Below are positions 1-5,183 of a stretch of DNA of 8,507 nucleotides, in pieces. The stretch is from assembly GCA_003451935.1 (NCBI GenBank), contig DMJA01000226.1, forward strand, positions 1 to 8,507. The letters run 5' to 3'. The DNA comes from Verrucomicrobiota bacterium. Its GTDB lineage: Bacteria; Verrucomicrobiota; Kiritimatiellia; CAIQIC01; Lenti-01. The notes beneath the pieces are model-generated. The model was not told the DNA's origin. It made no database searches and saw only the letters and a list, made by a program, of their open reading frames with translations. Position 1 is the stretch's first letter; every line of letters starts with the position of its first letter. The translations under genes were made by a program, and so were the position numbers.

Positions 1-519
1 GAGCTGCCGATCATTGCCGAGGACTTGGGCATCATCACCCCCCCGGTCGAAGCCTTGCGCGACAAATTCGAATTTCCCGGCATGCGCATTCTCCAGTTTG
101 CCTTCGGCAGCGACGACCGGGCCGACGAGTTCCGCCCCGAAAGCTATCCGGCCCATTGCTGCGTCTATACCGGCACGCACGACAACGACACCACCGTCGG
201 CTGGTTCAACAGCAAGCCCGGCAACGGCAGCACCCGCACCGAGGAAGAAATCGCCGCCGAGCGCCGGATGATCCTCGACTACCTGCGCACCGACGGCCGC
301 GAAATCCACTGGGACCTGATCAATCTCGGCGCGCGCTCCAACGCCAACACCTTTGTGGTACCCCTGCAGGATCTGTTGGGGCTCGGCTCCGAAGCCCGCA
401 TGAACACTCCCGGCGTCGCCGGCGGCAACTGGCAGTGGCGCTTCTCCTGGGACCAGCTCACCGACGCCATCCGCGACCGCTTCGCCTACGTGACCCGCTC
501 CACCGGCCGCATGCATTAG
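1..519 (+). CDS. malQ: 4-alpha-glucanotransferase (amylomaltase), C-terminal part
   Basis: This is the last 172 residues of a GH77 4-alpha-glucanotransferase; the gene begins before the window, and the reading frame is open from base 1. The enzyme moves alpha-1,4-glucan segments between maltodextrins in the cytoplasm, in glycogen or maltose metabolism. The fragment keeps the family motif AEDLG (residues 6-10 of the fragment), whose Glu corresponds to the acid/base residue of amylomaltases. It also keeps YTGTHDNDTT (about residues 56-65), with the conserved transition-state Asp. The C-terminal part with NTPG...NWQWRF is also typical, and the protein ends normally at TAG 517-519. The nucleophile Asp lies upstream and is not visible. 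An intrinsic terminator follows, so this gene is probably transcriptionally separate from the sugar island. Confidence 0.95.
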   Translation, partial: ELPIIAEDLGIITPPVEALRDKFEFPGMRILQFAFGSDDRADEFRPESYPAHCCVYTGTHDNDTTVGWFNSKPGNGSTRTEEEIAAERRMILDYLRTDGREIHWDLINLGARSNANTFVVPLQDLLGLGSEARMNTPGVAGGNWQWRFSWDQLTDAIRDRFAYVTRSTGRMH

Positions 520-543
520 ACGGCCTCCGGCGTTTTTCGTAAC

Positions 544-580
544 CCCCGCCCCCGGACTTGCATGGGGCGGGGTTTTGTTT
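544..580 (+). terminator. Intrinsic terminator after malQ
   Basis: A perfect 9-bp G/C-only stem, CCCCGCCCC (544-552) with GGGGCGGGG (564-572), encloses an 11-nt loop. It is followed directly by TTTTGTTT (573-580). It lies 24 bases after the malQ stop, as expected for a Rho-independent terminator, and separates malQ from the island. Confidence 0.88.
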
Positions 581-585
581 ATGAT
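558..585 (+). promoter_or_regulatory. Candidate sigma-70-type promoter overlapping the malQ terminator
   Basis: TTGCAT (558-563) and TATGAT (580-585) are separated by 16 bp. The -10 box matches 5 of 6 consensus positions, but the -35 box matches only 3 of 6. Transcription would start near 592, leaving a leader of about 15 nt before the ATG at 607. The candidate is the only promoter-like pair seen between the terminator and the island's first gene. The -35 box lies in the terminator loop. This is inferred from sequence pattern only. Confidence 0.35.
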
Positions 586-606
586 GGACAACATAGGCTG
601 GAATCG

Positions 607-1551
607 ATGAATCCGAAGCGCAAAGTCCTGATGATCCTGACGCACGACCGGCTGGACTGCCTGCGCCTGTGTCTGGAGATGCTGGAACGGGCCGATGCTT
701 TCTCCAAGTTCGACCGGGTCGTTTTGCTGCTGAACGGTGTGCCGGCGAAGCTCCGGCGGTATGTCCAAGCATTCATGGCCGCCCGGCCCCAGGTAAACTG
801 GGACACCGTCGAAGGCGATGGCACGCGGCCCGCAGGCCTCAGCGCCGCGCAGAACGAATGCGTGCGCCGCTATCCGGATTCCGTCTACGTGAAGATTGAC
901 GAGGACATCTTCGTCCCGAGAGGCTGGGCGGAGCGAATCCTCGAAACCTACGAGCACTTTTCCGCGCGCAGCGATCTGGCCCTCATCACCGCCTTGATTT
1001 CCAACAATGCGCATGGCCTGCACCGGTTGCTGAACGAATTCTATCCGGAAAAGCTTCCGGAATTCGAGCAGCGCTTTGGCGCGCCACCGTCGGATGTGGC
1101 GAAGGGGCCGACGTGGCAAAGTCCATATATTGCGGAATGGGCGACCCGGCAGTTTCTTGATATCGACGCGGCCAACGAAGAGCAGCGGCGCCGACTGGCC
1201 GCCAGCGGGCAACCCCGCTGGCACGAGTTCTGCCAGTATTTCAGCATCGGCTGCATCTGCTACGACTACGCCCATGTGCAGCGCATGGGCGGCAACCTGC
1301 CACCGCGCGACGAACCCGACTGGTGTGCGTGGTTCGAGTCTAATCGGCAAGCCTGCGTGGTGGATCAAAGCCTGATCGTTCTGCACTACGCTTTCTTCGT
1401 TCAGCAGGAATGGTTGGACCGCTCCTCGTTGCTGGAGGACATCCGTCGCGTCAACCTGCCCGGCACTTCGCCGTTTTGCGCTCCAGCCCTGCGCTGGGGA
1501 CGGCTGGCTCGGCAACTCCCGGCGATTGTGAAACGGAGGCTCGGAGCATGA
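607..1551 (+). CDS. GT-A fold (GT2-like) glycosyltransferase
   Basis: This predicted 314-residue cytoplasmic glycosyltransferase probably adds a sugar to a surface glycan or its lipid-linked precursor. The N-terminus shows a GT-A nucleotide-binding start (KVLMILTHDR, residues 6-15). An acidic DED at 98-100, inside VYVKIDEDIFVP, sits where the metal-binding DXD is expected. DEPDWCAWFE (235-244) resembles the region carrying the catalytic acidic residue in GT2-like enzymes. No membrane segments or signal peptide are seen. An in-frame ATG at 562 exists, but it falls in the loop of the malQ terminator, so 607 is preferred; no strong Shine-Dalgarno is visible. The 3' end overlaps rfbG by the four bases ATGA (1548-1551). 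The donor and acceptor cannot be told from sequence; an individual GT family was not recognised with certainty. Confidence 0.75.
   Translation: MNPKRKVLMILTHDRLDCLRLCLEMLERADAFSKFDRVVLLLNGVPAKLRRYVQAFMAARPQVNWDTVEGDGTRPAGLSAAQNECVRRYPDSVYVKIDEDIFVPRGWAERILETYEHFSARSDLALITALISNNAHGLHRLLNEFYPEKLPEFEQRFGAPPSDVAKGPTWQSPYIAEWATRQFLDIDAANEEQRRRLAASGQPRWHEFCQYFSIGCICYDYAHVQRMGGNLPPRDEPDWCAWFESNRQACVVDQSLIVLHYAFFVQQEWLDRSSLLEDIRRVNLPGTSPFCAPALRWGRLARQLPAIVKRRLGA
1535..1539 (+). promoter_or_regulatory. Shine-Dalgarno for rfbG
   Basis: GGAGG lies 8 nt before the ATG at 1548, inside the end of the preceding glycosyltransferase gene. It decides the rfbG start against an upstream in-frame ATG at 1410, which would lie deep inside the upstream gene. 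Confidence 0.8.
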
Positions 1552-2666
1552 ACTTTGGCGGCGGCTACAATGGCAAACGGGTCTGGGTGACGGGCGACAC
1601 GGGGTTCAAGGGATCGTGGATGGCCTTTTGGCTGCGGCGGCTAGGCGCCGACGTATTCGGCATCGGCCTGGAGCCGGAAAGCGCGGACGGGCCTTTCGTC
1701 CGCGCGGAGTTGCCGAAACTCATCCACCACGAGACGGCAGATATTCGAGACCAGGCGCGGATGGCGGCGATGGTTCGCGAATTCAGGCCTGAAGTCGTCT
1801 TTCATCTGGCTGCCCAAGCGCTCGTCCGCCGGTCCTACGCCGAGCCGGTCGAGACGTTTGACACCAACGTGCGCGGGACCGCGGCCGTGCTGGATGCCGT
1901 GCGCTTGGCCGGAAATCCCTGCGCGGTCGTGGTGGTGACGAGCGACAAATGCTACGAGAATCGGGAGGAGGACTACGCACCCCGCGAGGACGATCCGATG
2001 GGAGGCCACGATCCCTACAGCGCCTCCAAGGGCTGCGAAGAACTGGTGGCGGCGTCCTACCGCAATGCGTTCTTCGCCCCCGGCGGGAAGGTCCACTTGG
2101 CCACCGCGCGCGCCGGAAACGTCATCGGTCCGGGCGACTGGGCGGCGGACCGCATCGTGCCGGATGCCTTGCGGGCGTTCCGCGCAGGCCAGATACTGTC
2201 GGTGCGGAATCCCCGCGCCGTTCGGCCGTGGCAGCACGTGCTGGAGCCACTGGGCGGCTACCTGCGCCTGGGGGAGGCCCTGATGGAGCAGGGTGCGGCC
2301 GTCGCTGACGGCTGGAATTTCGGCCCCGATCCATCCAGCGCGCGCGATGTCGGCACGCTGGCGGATCTGCTCTGCCAAACATGGGGCGCGGGCGCGGCCT
2401 GGCAGGCCGAGCCAAATCCCCAAAATCCGCACGAAGCACACCTCCTGCAGTTGTCCATCGACAAGGCCGCCGCACACCTCGGCTGGCGGCCCCGATGGGA
2501 TTTCGAGACGACCGTGCGGCGCACCGCCCAAGGATACCGGACGATGCTGGATGCAAAGGATCCGGCAGAAGTGCGGAATTTCATGGAGGCCGAAATCGCG
2601 GCATACGAGACGGCAGGAAGAACCTCAAAACATGATCCCGAAGAGGCGCGGAGGCGCAGAGGATGA
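1548..2666 (+). CDS. rfbG: CDP-glucose 4,6-dehydratase
   Basis: RfbG is an NAD-dependent extended short-chain dehydrogenase that converts CDP-D-glucose to CDP-4-keto-6-deoxy-D-glucose, the branch-point intermediate for CDP-deoxysugars. The Rossmann motif TGDTGFKG is at residues 15-22. The family signature TSDKCYEN (131-138) holds the active-site Asp-Lys pair. The catalytic YSASK (157-161) and ARAGNVIGPGDW (188-199) follow. At 372 residues it is slightly longer than the usual roughly 355-360. The extra tail, roughly after residue 355 and ending EEARRRRG, is encoded by the CGCRRAGG repeat at 2636-2666, and the stop codon itself lies in the repeat. The native 3' end was therefore probably replaced by repeat insertion. 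The partner rfbF lies downstream, behind the repeat block; in classical rfb clusters the order is rfbF-rfbG-rfbH. Confidence 0.93.
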   Translation: MNFGGGYNGKRVWVTGDTGFKGSWMAFWLRRLGADVFGIGLEPESADGPFVRAELPKLIHHETADIRDQARMAAMVREFRPEVVFHLAAQALVRRSYAEPVETFDTNVRGTAAVLDAVRLAGNPCAVVVVTSDKCYENREEDYAPREDDPMGGHDPYSASKGCEELVAASYRNAFFAPGGKVHLATARAGNVIGPGDWAADRIVPDALRAFRAGQILSVRNPRAVRPWQHVLEPLGGYLRLGEALMEQGAAVADGWNFGPDPSSARDVGTLADLLCQTWGAGAAWQAEPNPQNPHEAHLLQLSIDKAAAHLGWRPRWDFETTVRRTAQGYRTMLDAKDPAEVRNFMEAEIAAYETAGRTSKHDPEEARRRRG

Positions 2667-2739
2667 GGGAGCAAGAAATAGGATTGCCGGCATGGAAGAG
2701 GCATCCCCCCCCCCAGCGCCCCTGCGCCACGGCGGGAGA
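2636..2739 (+). repeat. 'Empty' repeat unit 1 of the CGCRRAGG family
   Basis: The left end (2639-2662) has three tandem 8-bp units, CGAAGAGG, CGCGGAGG and CGCAGAGG, followed by ATGA (2663-2666). The right end (2711-2739) reads as the same unit inverted, with CCCCTGCG at 2719-2726 and the 24-nt end module at 2716-2739. About 50 bases lie between, including a run of ten C (2705-2714). The unit resembles the nuclease cassette next to it but lacks the gene body. A linker of 24 nt (2740-2763) joins it to that cassette. Confidence 0.75.
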
Positions 2740-2747
2740 ACGATTGA
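2663..2747 (+). pseudogene. Relic of a GxxExxY nuclease gene (start and end only)
   Basis: From the ATG at 2663 the reading begins MREQEIG, close to the MTENEIG start of the intact gene at 2790. At the other end, in a different frame, codons 2712-2744 read PSAPAPRREND followed by TGA. This mirrors the CAPAPLRETN end of the intact gene. Everything between is missing and the frames do not match, so this is best read as an internal-deletion derivative. The seven-residue match is short and low-complexity DNA intervenes, so confidence is moderate. Confidence 0.5.
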
Positions 2748-2763
2748 AATGAAACTAAATTTG

Positions 2764-3204
2764 ACCGCAAAAGCGCGGAGGCGCAGAGGATGACAGAGAA
2801 CGAGATTGGGACGCGAGTAATCGAAGCAGCGATTGCCGTTCATAGGGAATTGGGGCCGGGGCTATTGGAAACGGTATACGAGGTTGTGCTGGCCCGTGAA
2901 CTGGCAGATCGTGGATTGCAGGTTCAGCGACAAGTGGCTGTGCCGATTTCCTACAAAGACATCCGATTTGACGAAGGCTTTCGGGCGGACATGATTGTCG
3001 AGGGCAAGGTGATTCTTGAACTCAAGTCCGTGGAAAAGGTGGCGGGCGCGCACAAGAAACAGCTGCAGACTTACTTGAAATTGACGGGGTGCAAACTTGG
3101 GTACCTGTTGAATTTTGGCGAGGAGGTCATGCGGTCAGGCATCACCCGTTGCGTGAATGGCCTCGAACAAGAACCCCTCTGCGCCCCTGCGCCTCTGCGG
3201 GAGA
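2764..3204 (+). mobile_element. GxxExxY cassette A bounded by inverted CGCRRAGG repeats
   Basis: The left end has three 8-bp units at 2766-2789 (CGCAAAAG, CGCGGAGG, CGCAGAGG) and ATGA at 2790-2793. The right end has the inverted units CCTCTGCG (3176-3183), CCCCTGCG (3184-3191) and CCTCTGCG (3192-3199), then GGAGA. The nuclease gene starts in the left repeat and ends within a few bases after the right one. No obvious target duplication was found. Calling it mobile is inference from its architecture and from the adjacent empty units. Confidence 0.55.
2777..2792 (+). promoter_or_regulatory. Repeat-borne ribosome-binding site and start codon
   Basis: GGAGG (2777-2781) lies 8 nt before ATG (2790-2792), and both belong to the repeat. 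The same GGAGG, 8 nt, ATG arrangement recurs in the repeat copy at 2650-2665. A short repeat therefore carries a complete translation start signal. Confidence 0.7.
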
Positions 3205-3212
3205 CGAATTGA
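2790..3212 (+). CDS. GxxExxY family protein (PD-(D/E)XK nuclease-like), copy 1
   Basis: This 140-residue protein matches the family named for its GxxExxY motif, here G24, E27 and Y30 in PGLLETVYE. It is classed with PD-(D/E)XK nuclease-like domains. The putative active site is D67 in FRADMIV, E77-x-K79 in ILELKS, and Q91/Q93 in the following helix, so the core is intact. His18 in AVHRELG is also conserved in the family as I recall it. The function of the family is not established; nuclease activity is inferred from the fold. The last residues (PLCAPAPLRETN) are encoded by the right repeat and its edge. The gene looks more AT-rich than its sugar-pathway neighbours and separates rfbG from rfbF, suggesting it was inserted into the operon. 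The start is set by the repeat-borne Shine-Dalgarno. Confidence 0.88.
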   Translation: MTENEIGTRVIEAAIAVHRELGPGLLETVYEVVLARELADRGLQVQRQVAVPISYKDIRFDEGFRADMIVEGKVILELKSVEKVAGAHKKQLQTYLKLTGCKLGYLLNFGEEVMRSGITRCVNGLEQEPLCAPAPLRETN

Positions 3213-3241
3213 AACGGACCGGATTTTCCCGCAGAGGCGCA
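3188..3241 (+). repeat. Hairpin formed by facing repeats after the nuclease gene
   Basis: Bases 3188-3202 are the perfect reverse complement of 3227-3241, a 15-bp GC-rich stem, with a G-U and an A-T pair extending it inward. The loop is about 20 nt and contains the nuclease stop codon (3210-3212). No T-run follows, so it is not a classical terminator. It could instead act as a transcript-stabilising or processing structure. Confidence 0.65.
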
Positions 3242-3330
3242 AAGGCGCGGAGGATGAGTGGAAAGCAATGAACGGATCGGAATGAAATCAGATATCATGA
3301 AAAATCGCGCCCCTGCGCCTCCGCGGGAGA
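3228..3330 (+). repeat. 'Empty' repeat unit 2 of the CGCRRAGG family
   Basis: Left units are CGCAGAGG (3230-3237), CGCAAAGG (3238-3245) and CGCGGAGG (3246-3253), then ATGA (3254-3257). The right end (3307-3330) is a 24-nt module differing from that of cassette A at one position. About 49 bases lie between. Only five codons can be read from the ATG before a stop, so no gene is carried. The 50 bases after this unit (3331-3380) hold only AT-richer spacer and the likely rfbF ribosome-binding site. Confidence 0.75.
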
Positions 3331-3380
3331 ATGATTCTCAATGATAAAACGAGTGTTGCGAAGGATGGAGCTATAATTAC

Positions 3381-4163
3381 ATGCAGAACAAAGACATTCC
3401 AATCATGATCCTGGCGGGTGGGCGCGGCACGCGCCTGATGGAGGAGACCCGCGACATCCCGAAGCCGATGGTCACCATCGGCGGCAAGCCGATGCTGCTG
3501 CACCTGATGCAATACTACAGCCGGTTCGGTTTCCGGAAGTTCATCGTCTGCCTCGGCTACAAGGGCGAGCTCATCAAGGAGTACTTCCTGAATGTGCGCG
3601 AACGCACTTCAACCGTACGGTTGCATGCGGGCGGCAAGGTGGAATACGAAACCGGCCCGGCGGGCGAGTGGGACATCACGCTGGCGGAGACCGGCGAGCA
3701 CAGCCTGACCGCCACGCGCATTCTGCGGGCGGCAAAATTCGTGGACGCGCCCCTGTTTGGCTTGACCTATGGCGACGGACTATCCGACGTGGATTTGGAC
3801 GCGGAGCTGGCCTTCCACCGCGCGCACGGCAAGCTCGGCACGATGACCGCCGTCCATCCGCCTTCCCGCTTTGGCATGATGGAACTGGGCCCGGACGGCC
3901 AGGTGCTGGCGTTCCGCGAAAAGGAGAAGCTGCACAACGACTACATCAACGGCGGCTTCTTCTTCTTCCAGAAGGAATTCATCGCTCGCCTGTCCGCGCA
4001 CGAAAACGAGAGCCTTGAAGCCGGGCCGCTGACGCGGCTGTCGGCGGATGGGGAATTGTTCGCCTACCGCCACGACGGATTCTGGGCCTGCATGGATACC
4101 CTGCGCGACCGCGAAAACCTCGAAAAAATCTACGAATCCGGTGACGCCCCCTGGGCCGGGTGA
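3381..4163 (+). CDS. rfbF: Glucose-1-phosphate cytidylyltransferase
   Basis: RfbF forms CDP-glucose from CTP and glucose-1-phosphate, the first step of CDP-deoxysugar synthesis in the cytoplasm. The 260-residue length fits the family (about 257). The nucleotidyltransferase signature LAGGRGTRL is at residues 11-19, followed by KPM (28-30). The metal-binding YGDGLSDVD is at 130-138, NGGFFFF at 190-196, and WACMDTLRD (236-244) carries another conserved acidic residue. The ATG at 3381 puts the signature at the usual distance from the N-terminus; GGAG at 3367-3370 may serve as ribosome-binding site. It is split from rfbG by the repeat block and nuclease cassette, yet it remains co-oriented and probably co-transcribed. 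Confidence 0.95.
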   Translation: MQNKDIPIMILAGGRGTRLMEETRDIPKPMVTIGGKPMLLHLMQYYSRFGFRKFIVCLGYKGELIKEYFLNVRERTSTVRLHAGGKVEYETGPAGEWDITLAETGEHSLTATRILRAAKFVDAPLFGLTYGDGLSDVDLDAELAFHRAHGKLGTMTAVHPPSRFGMMELGPDGQVLAFREKEKLHNDYINGGFFFFQKEFIARLSAHENESLEAGPLTRLSADGELFAYRHDGFWACMDTLRDRENLEKIYESGDAPWAG

Positions 4164-4166
4164 GGT

Positions 4167-4237
4167 TTTCCACACTGTGGAAACATTTTTTCCATTGTAT
4201 GGAAAATCCGAGAAAAACTTTTCCATTGTGTGGAAAA
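4167..4237 (+). repeat. Array of three TTTTCCA...TGGAAAA palindromes
   Basis: Three palindromes fill the gap between rfbF and the SDR gene. Site 1 (4167-4183) has 8-bp arms around one base. Site 2 (4188-4206) has 8-bp arms TTTTCCAT/ATGGAAAA around three bases. Site 3 (4219-4237) has 7-bp arms around five bases. Centres are about 22 and 31 bp apart, near two and three helical turns. They could be operators for a dimeric regulator, RNA hairpins (site 1 is followed by a T-run at 4186-4191), or a dispersed repeat family. The sequence does not decide among these. Confidence 0.7.
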
Positions 4238-4244
4238 ACCCGGA

Positions 4245-5165
4245 ATGAAAATGCCGCCGCGAAAAACACAACCGCCGCCAGTCGTGGTCACTGGTGCCGC
4301 CGGATTCATCGGCCGCCGGGTGGTGGCGCGCCTGGCGGGCCAGGGAGCGCGGGTGCTGGCGGTGGACCGGATTCCTGTGCCGGATGGATGGCCAACGGGT
4401 GTGGAATATCAGTGTGTCGATTTGGGCAAGGAAATCCCTGCGGTCGCGGAAGATTCCATTTGGATCCATCTGGCGTGGAACATGGATCGGGGAAACTTGG
4501 CGGCGCAATCGGCGTCGGTAATGGATTTCGCCCGGCTACTGGGGCGGGAGGGATTGACCGGCGTGGTGGGACTAGGCAGCGCCGAGGAATATGGCGAGCT
4601 GGAAGGGAAGCTGTCCGAGGACATGGTCCCGCAGTTACCCCTGCCGCCCTACGGCCAGGCCAAGCAGGTGGCTCGCCGGGCACTTGAGGCCTGGTCGGGC
4701 GGAACGGGGCGCAAGGCGATATGGCTTCGGCCTTTCATTGCCTATGGTTCGGGGCAGGCGGGCAACTTGGCCATCCCCTATGCGCTGCGGTGTGCAATAG
4801 AACGGCAACCGGCAGAGTTTTCGGAAGGCCTGCAATGCCGCGATTTCGTCCACGTGGACGACGTGGCGGACGGCATTGTTCAGGCGGTGCTCCGCCTGCC
4901 GGAGATCGAGGACCGTTTCTCGGTCTGCAATCTGGGGCGGGGCGAGCCGCTGAGGCTGCGCGACGTGCTGGAGCGCATCGCCGAAAAAACGGCCTCGCGG
5001 GAACTGTTCCGTTTCGGGGCGCGCCCGATGCGCCCCAACGAGCCGCGGGAGCAGTACGCCGATGTGTCGGCGGCGGAACGCCTGCTGGGTTGGCATGCGC
5101 GGATTTCGTGGCAGGAAGGCATCGATGCGCTGTGTAAATACCAAGAAAAGGATAACCACGGATGA
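4245..5165 (+). CDS. Extended SDR: NAD-dependent epimerase/dehydratase or CDP-4-keto-6-deoxysugar reductase
   Basis: This 306-residue extended short-chain dehydrogenase has the Rossmann motif TGAAGFIG (16-23), active-site Ser112 in GLGSAEEYGE, and the YxxxK pair Y136/K140 in PPYGQAK. RDFVHVDDVADG (199-210) and the C-terminal substrate-binding half are typical of nucleotide-sugar epimerases and reductases. Placement after rfbF suggests it acts on CDP-4-keto-6-deoxyglucose, by analogy with CDP-abequose and CDP-paratose synthases, but substrate and stereochemistry are inference. ATG 4245 is chosen; a GTG at 4230 lies inside the third palindrome, and ATG 4251 is also possible. The last residues (DNHG) and the stop are encoded by the CACGGAT repeat, so the native C-terminus may have been altered. 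The stop overlaps the next gene as ATGA (5162-5165). Confidence 0.82.
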   Translation: MKMPPRKTQPPPVVVTGAAGFIGRRVVARLAGQGARVLAVDRIPVPDGWPTGVEYQCVDLGKEIPAVAEDSIWIHLAWNMDRGNLAAQSASVMDFARLLGREGLTGVVGLGSAEEYGELEGKLSEDMVPQLPLPPYGQAKQVARRALEAWSGGTGRKAIWLRPFIAYGSGQAGNLAIPYALRCAIERQPAEFSEGLQCRDFVHVDDVADGIVQAVLRLPEIEDRFSVCNLGRGEPLRLRDVLERIAEKTASRELFRFGARPMRPNEPREQYADVSAAERLLGWHARISWQEGIDALCKYQEKDNHG

Positions 5166-5183
5166 ACACGGATGGACACGGAT
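5153..5183 (+). repeat. Left inverted repeat of cassette B
   Basis: It comprises TAAC and then three 10-bp direct repeats beginning CACGGAT at 5157, 5167 and 5177. The first unit contains the ATGA that stops the SDR gene and starts the nuclease gene. No Shine-Dalgarno is visible, so initiation probably depends on translational coupling. Confidence 0.9.

Noticed and set aside
1641..2531. A 296-codon open frame on the minus strand, opposite rfbG
   Set aside because: It is the high-GC antisense shadow of rfbG, with low-complexity Arg/Gly/Ala content, no recognisable domain and no initiation signal.
2636..3330. CRISPR array
   Set aside because: Repeat copies alternate in orientation, their spacing is irregular (one gap holds a gene), and the repeats are built of 8-bp units; no cas genes are present.
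3356..3377. Perfect TATAAT (3372-3377) upstream of rfbF as a promoter
   Set aside because: The nearest -35-like TTGCGA is only 10 bp away, no extended -10 TGn is present, and transcription would start inside the rfbF coding region. Probably chance, in an AT-richer spacer.
4167..4206. Intrinsic terminator after rfbF from palindromes 1 and 2
   Set aside because: Hairpin 1 has only about 7 pairs with four G/C pairs before the T-run, and co-directional genes follow closely. Weak at best; kept as a palindrome array instead.
4230..4244. GTG at 4230 as the SDR start
   Set aside because: It lies inside the third palindrome and adds only EKPG-type residues with no Shine-Dalgarno; ATG 4245 or 4251 fits better.
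3780..4508. Minus-strand open frame spanning the rfbF/SDR junction
   Set aside because: It covers two well-supported + strand genes and the palindromes, with no motif of its own.
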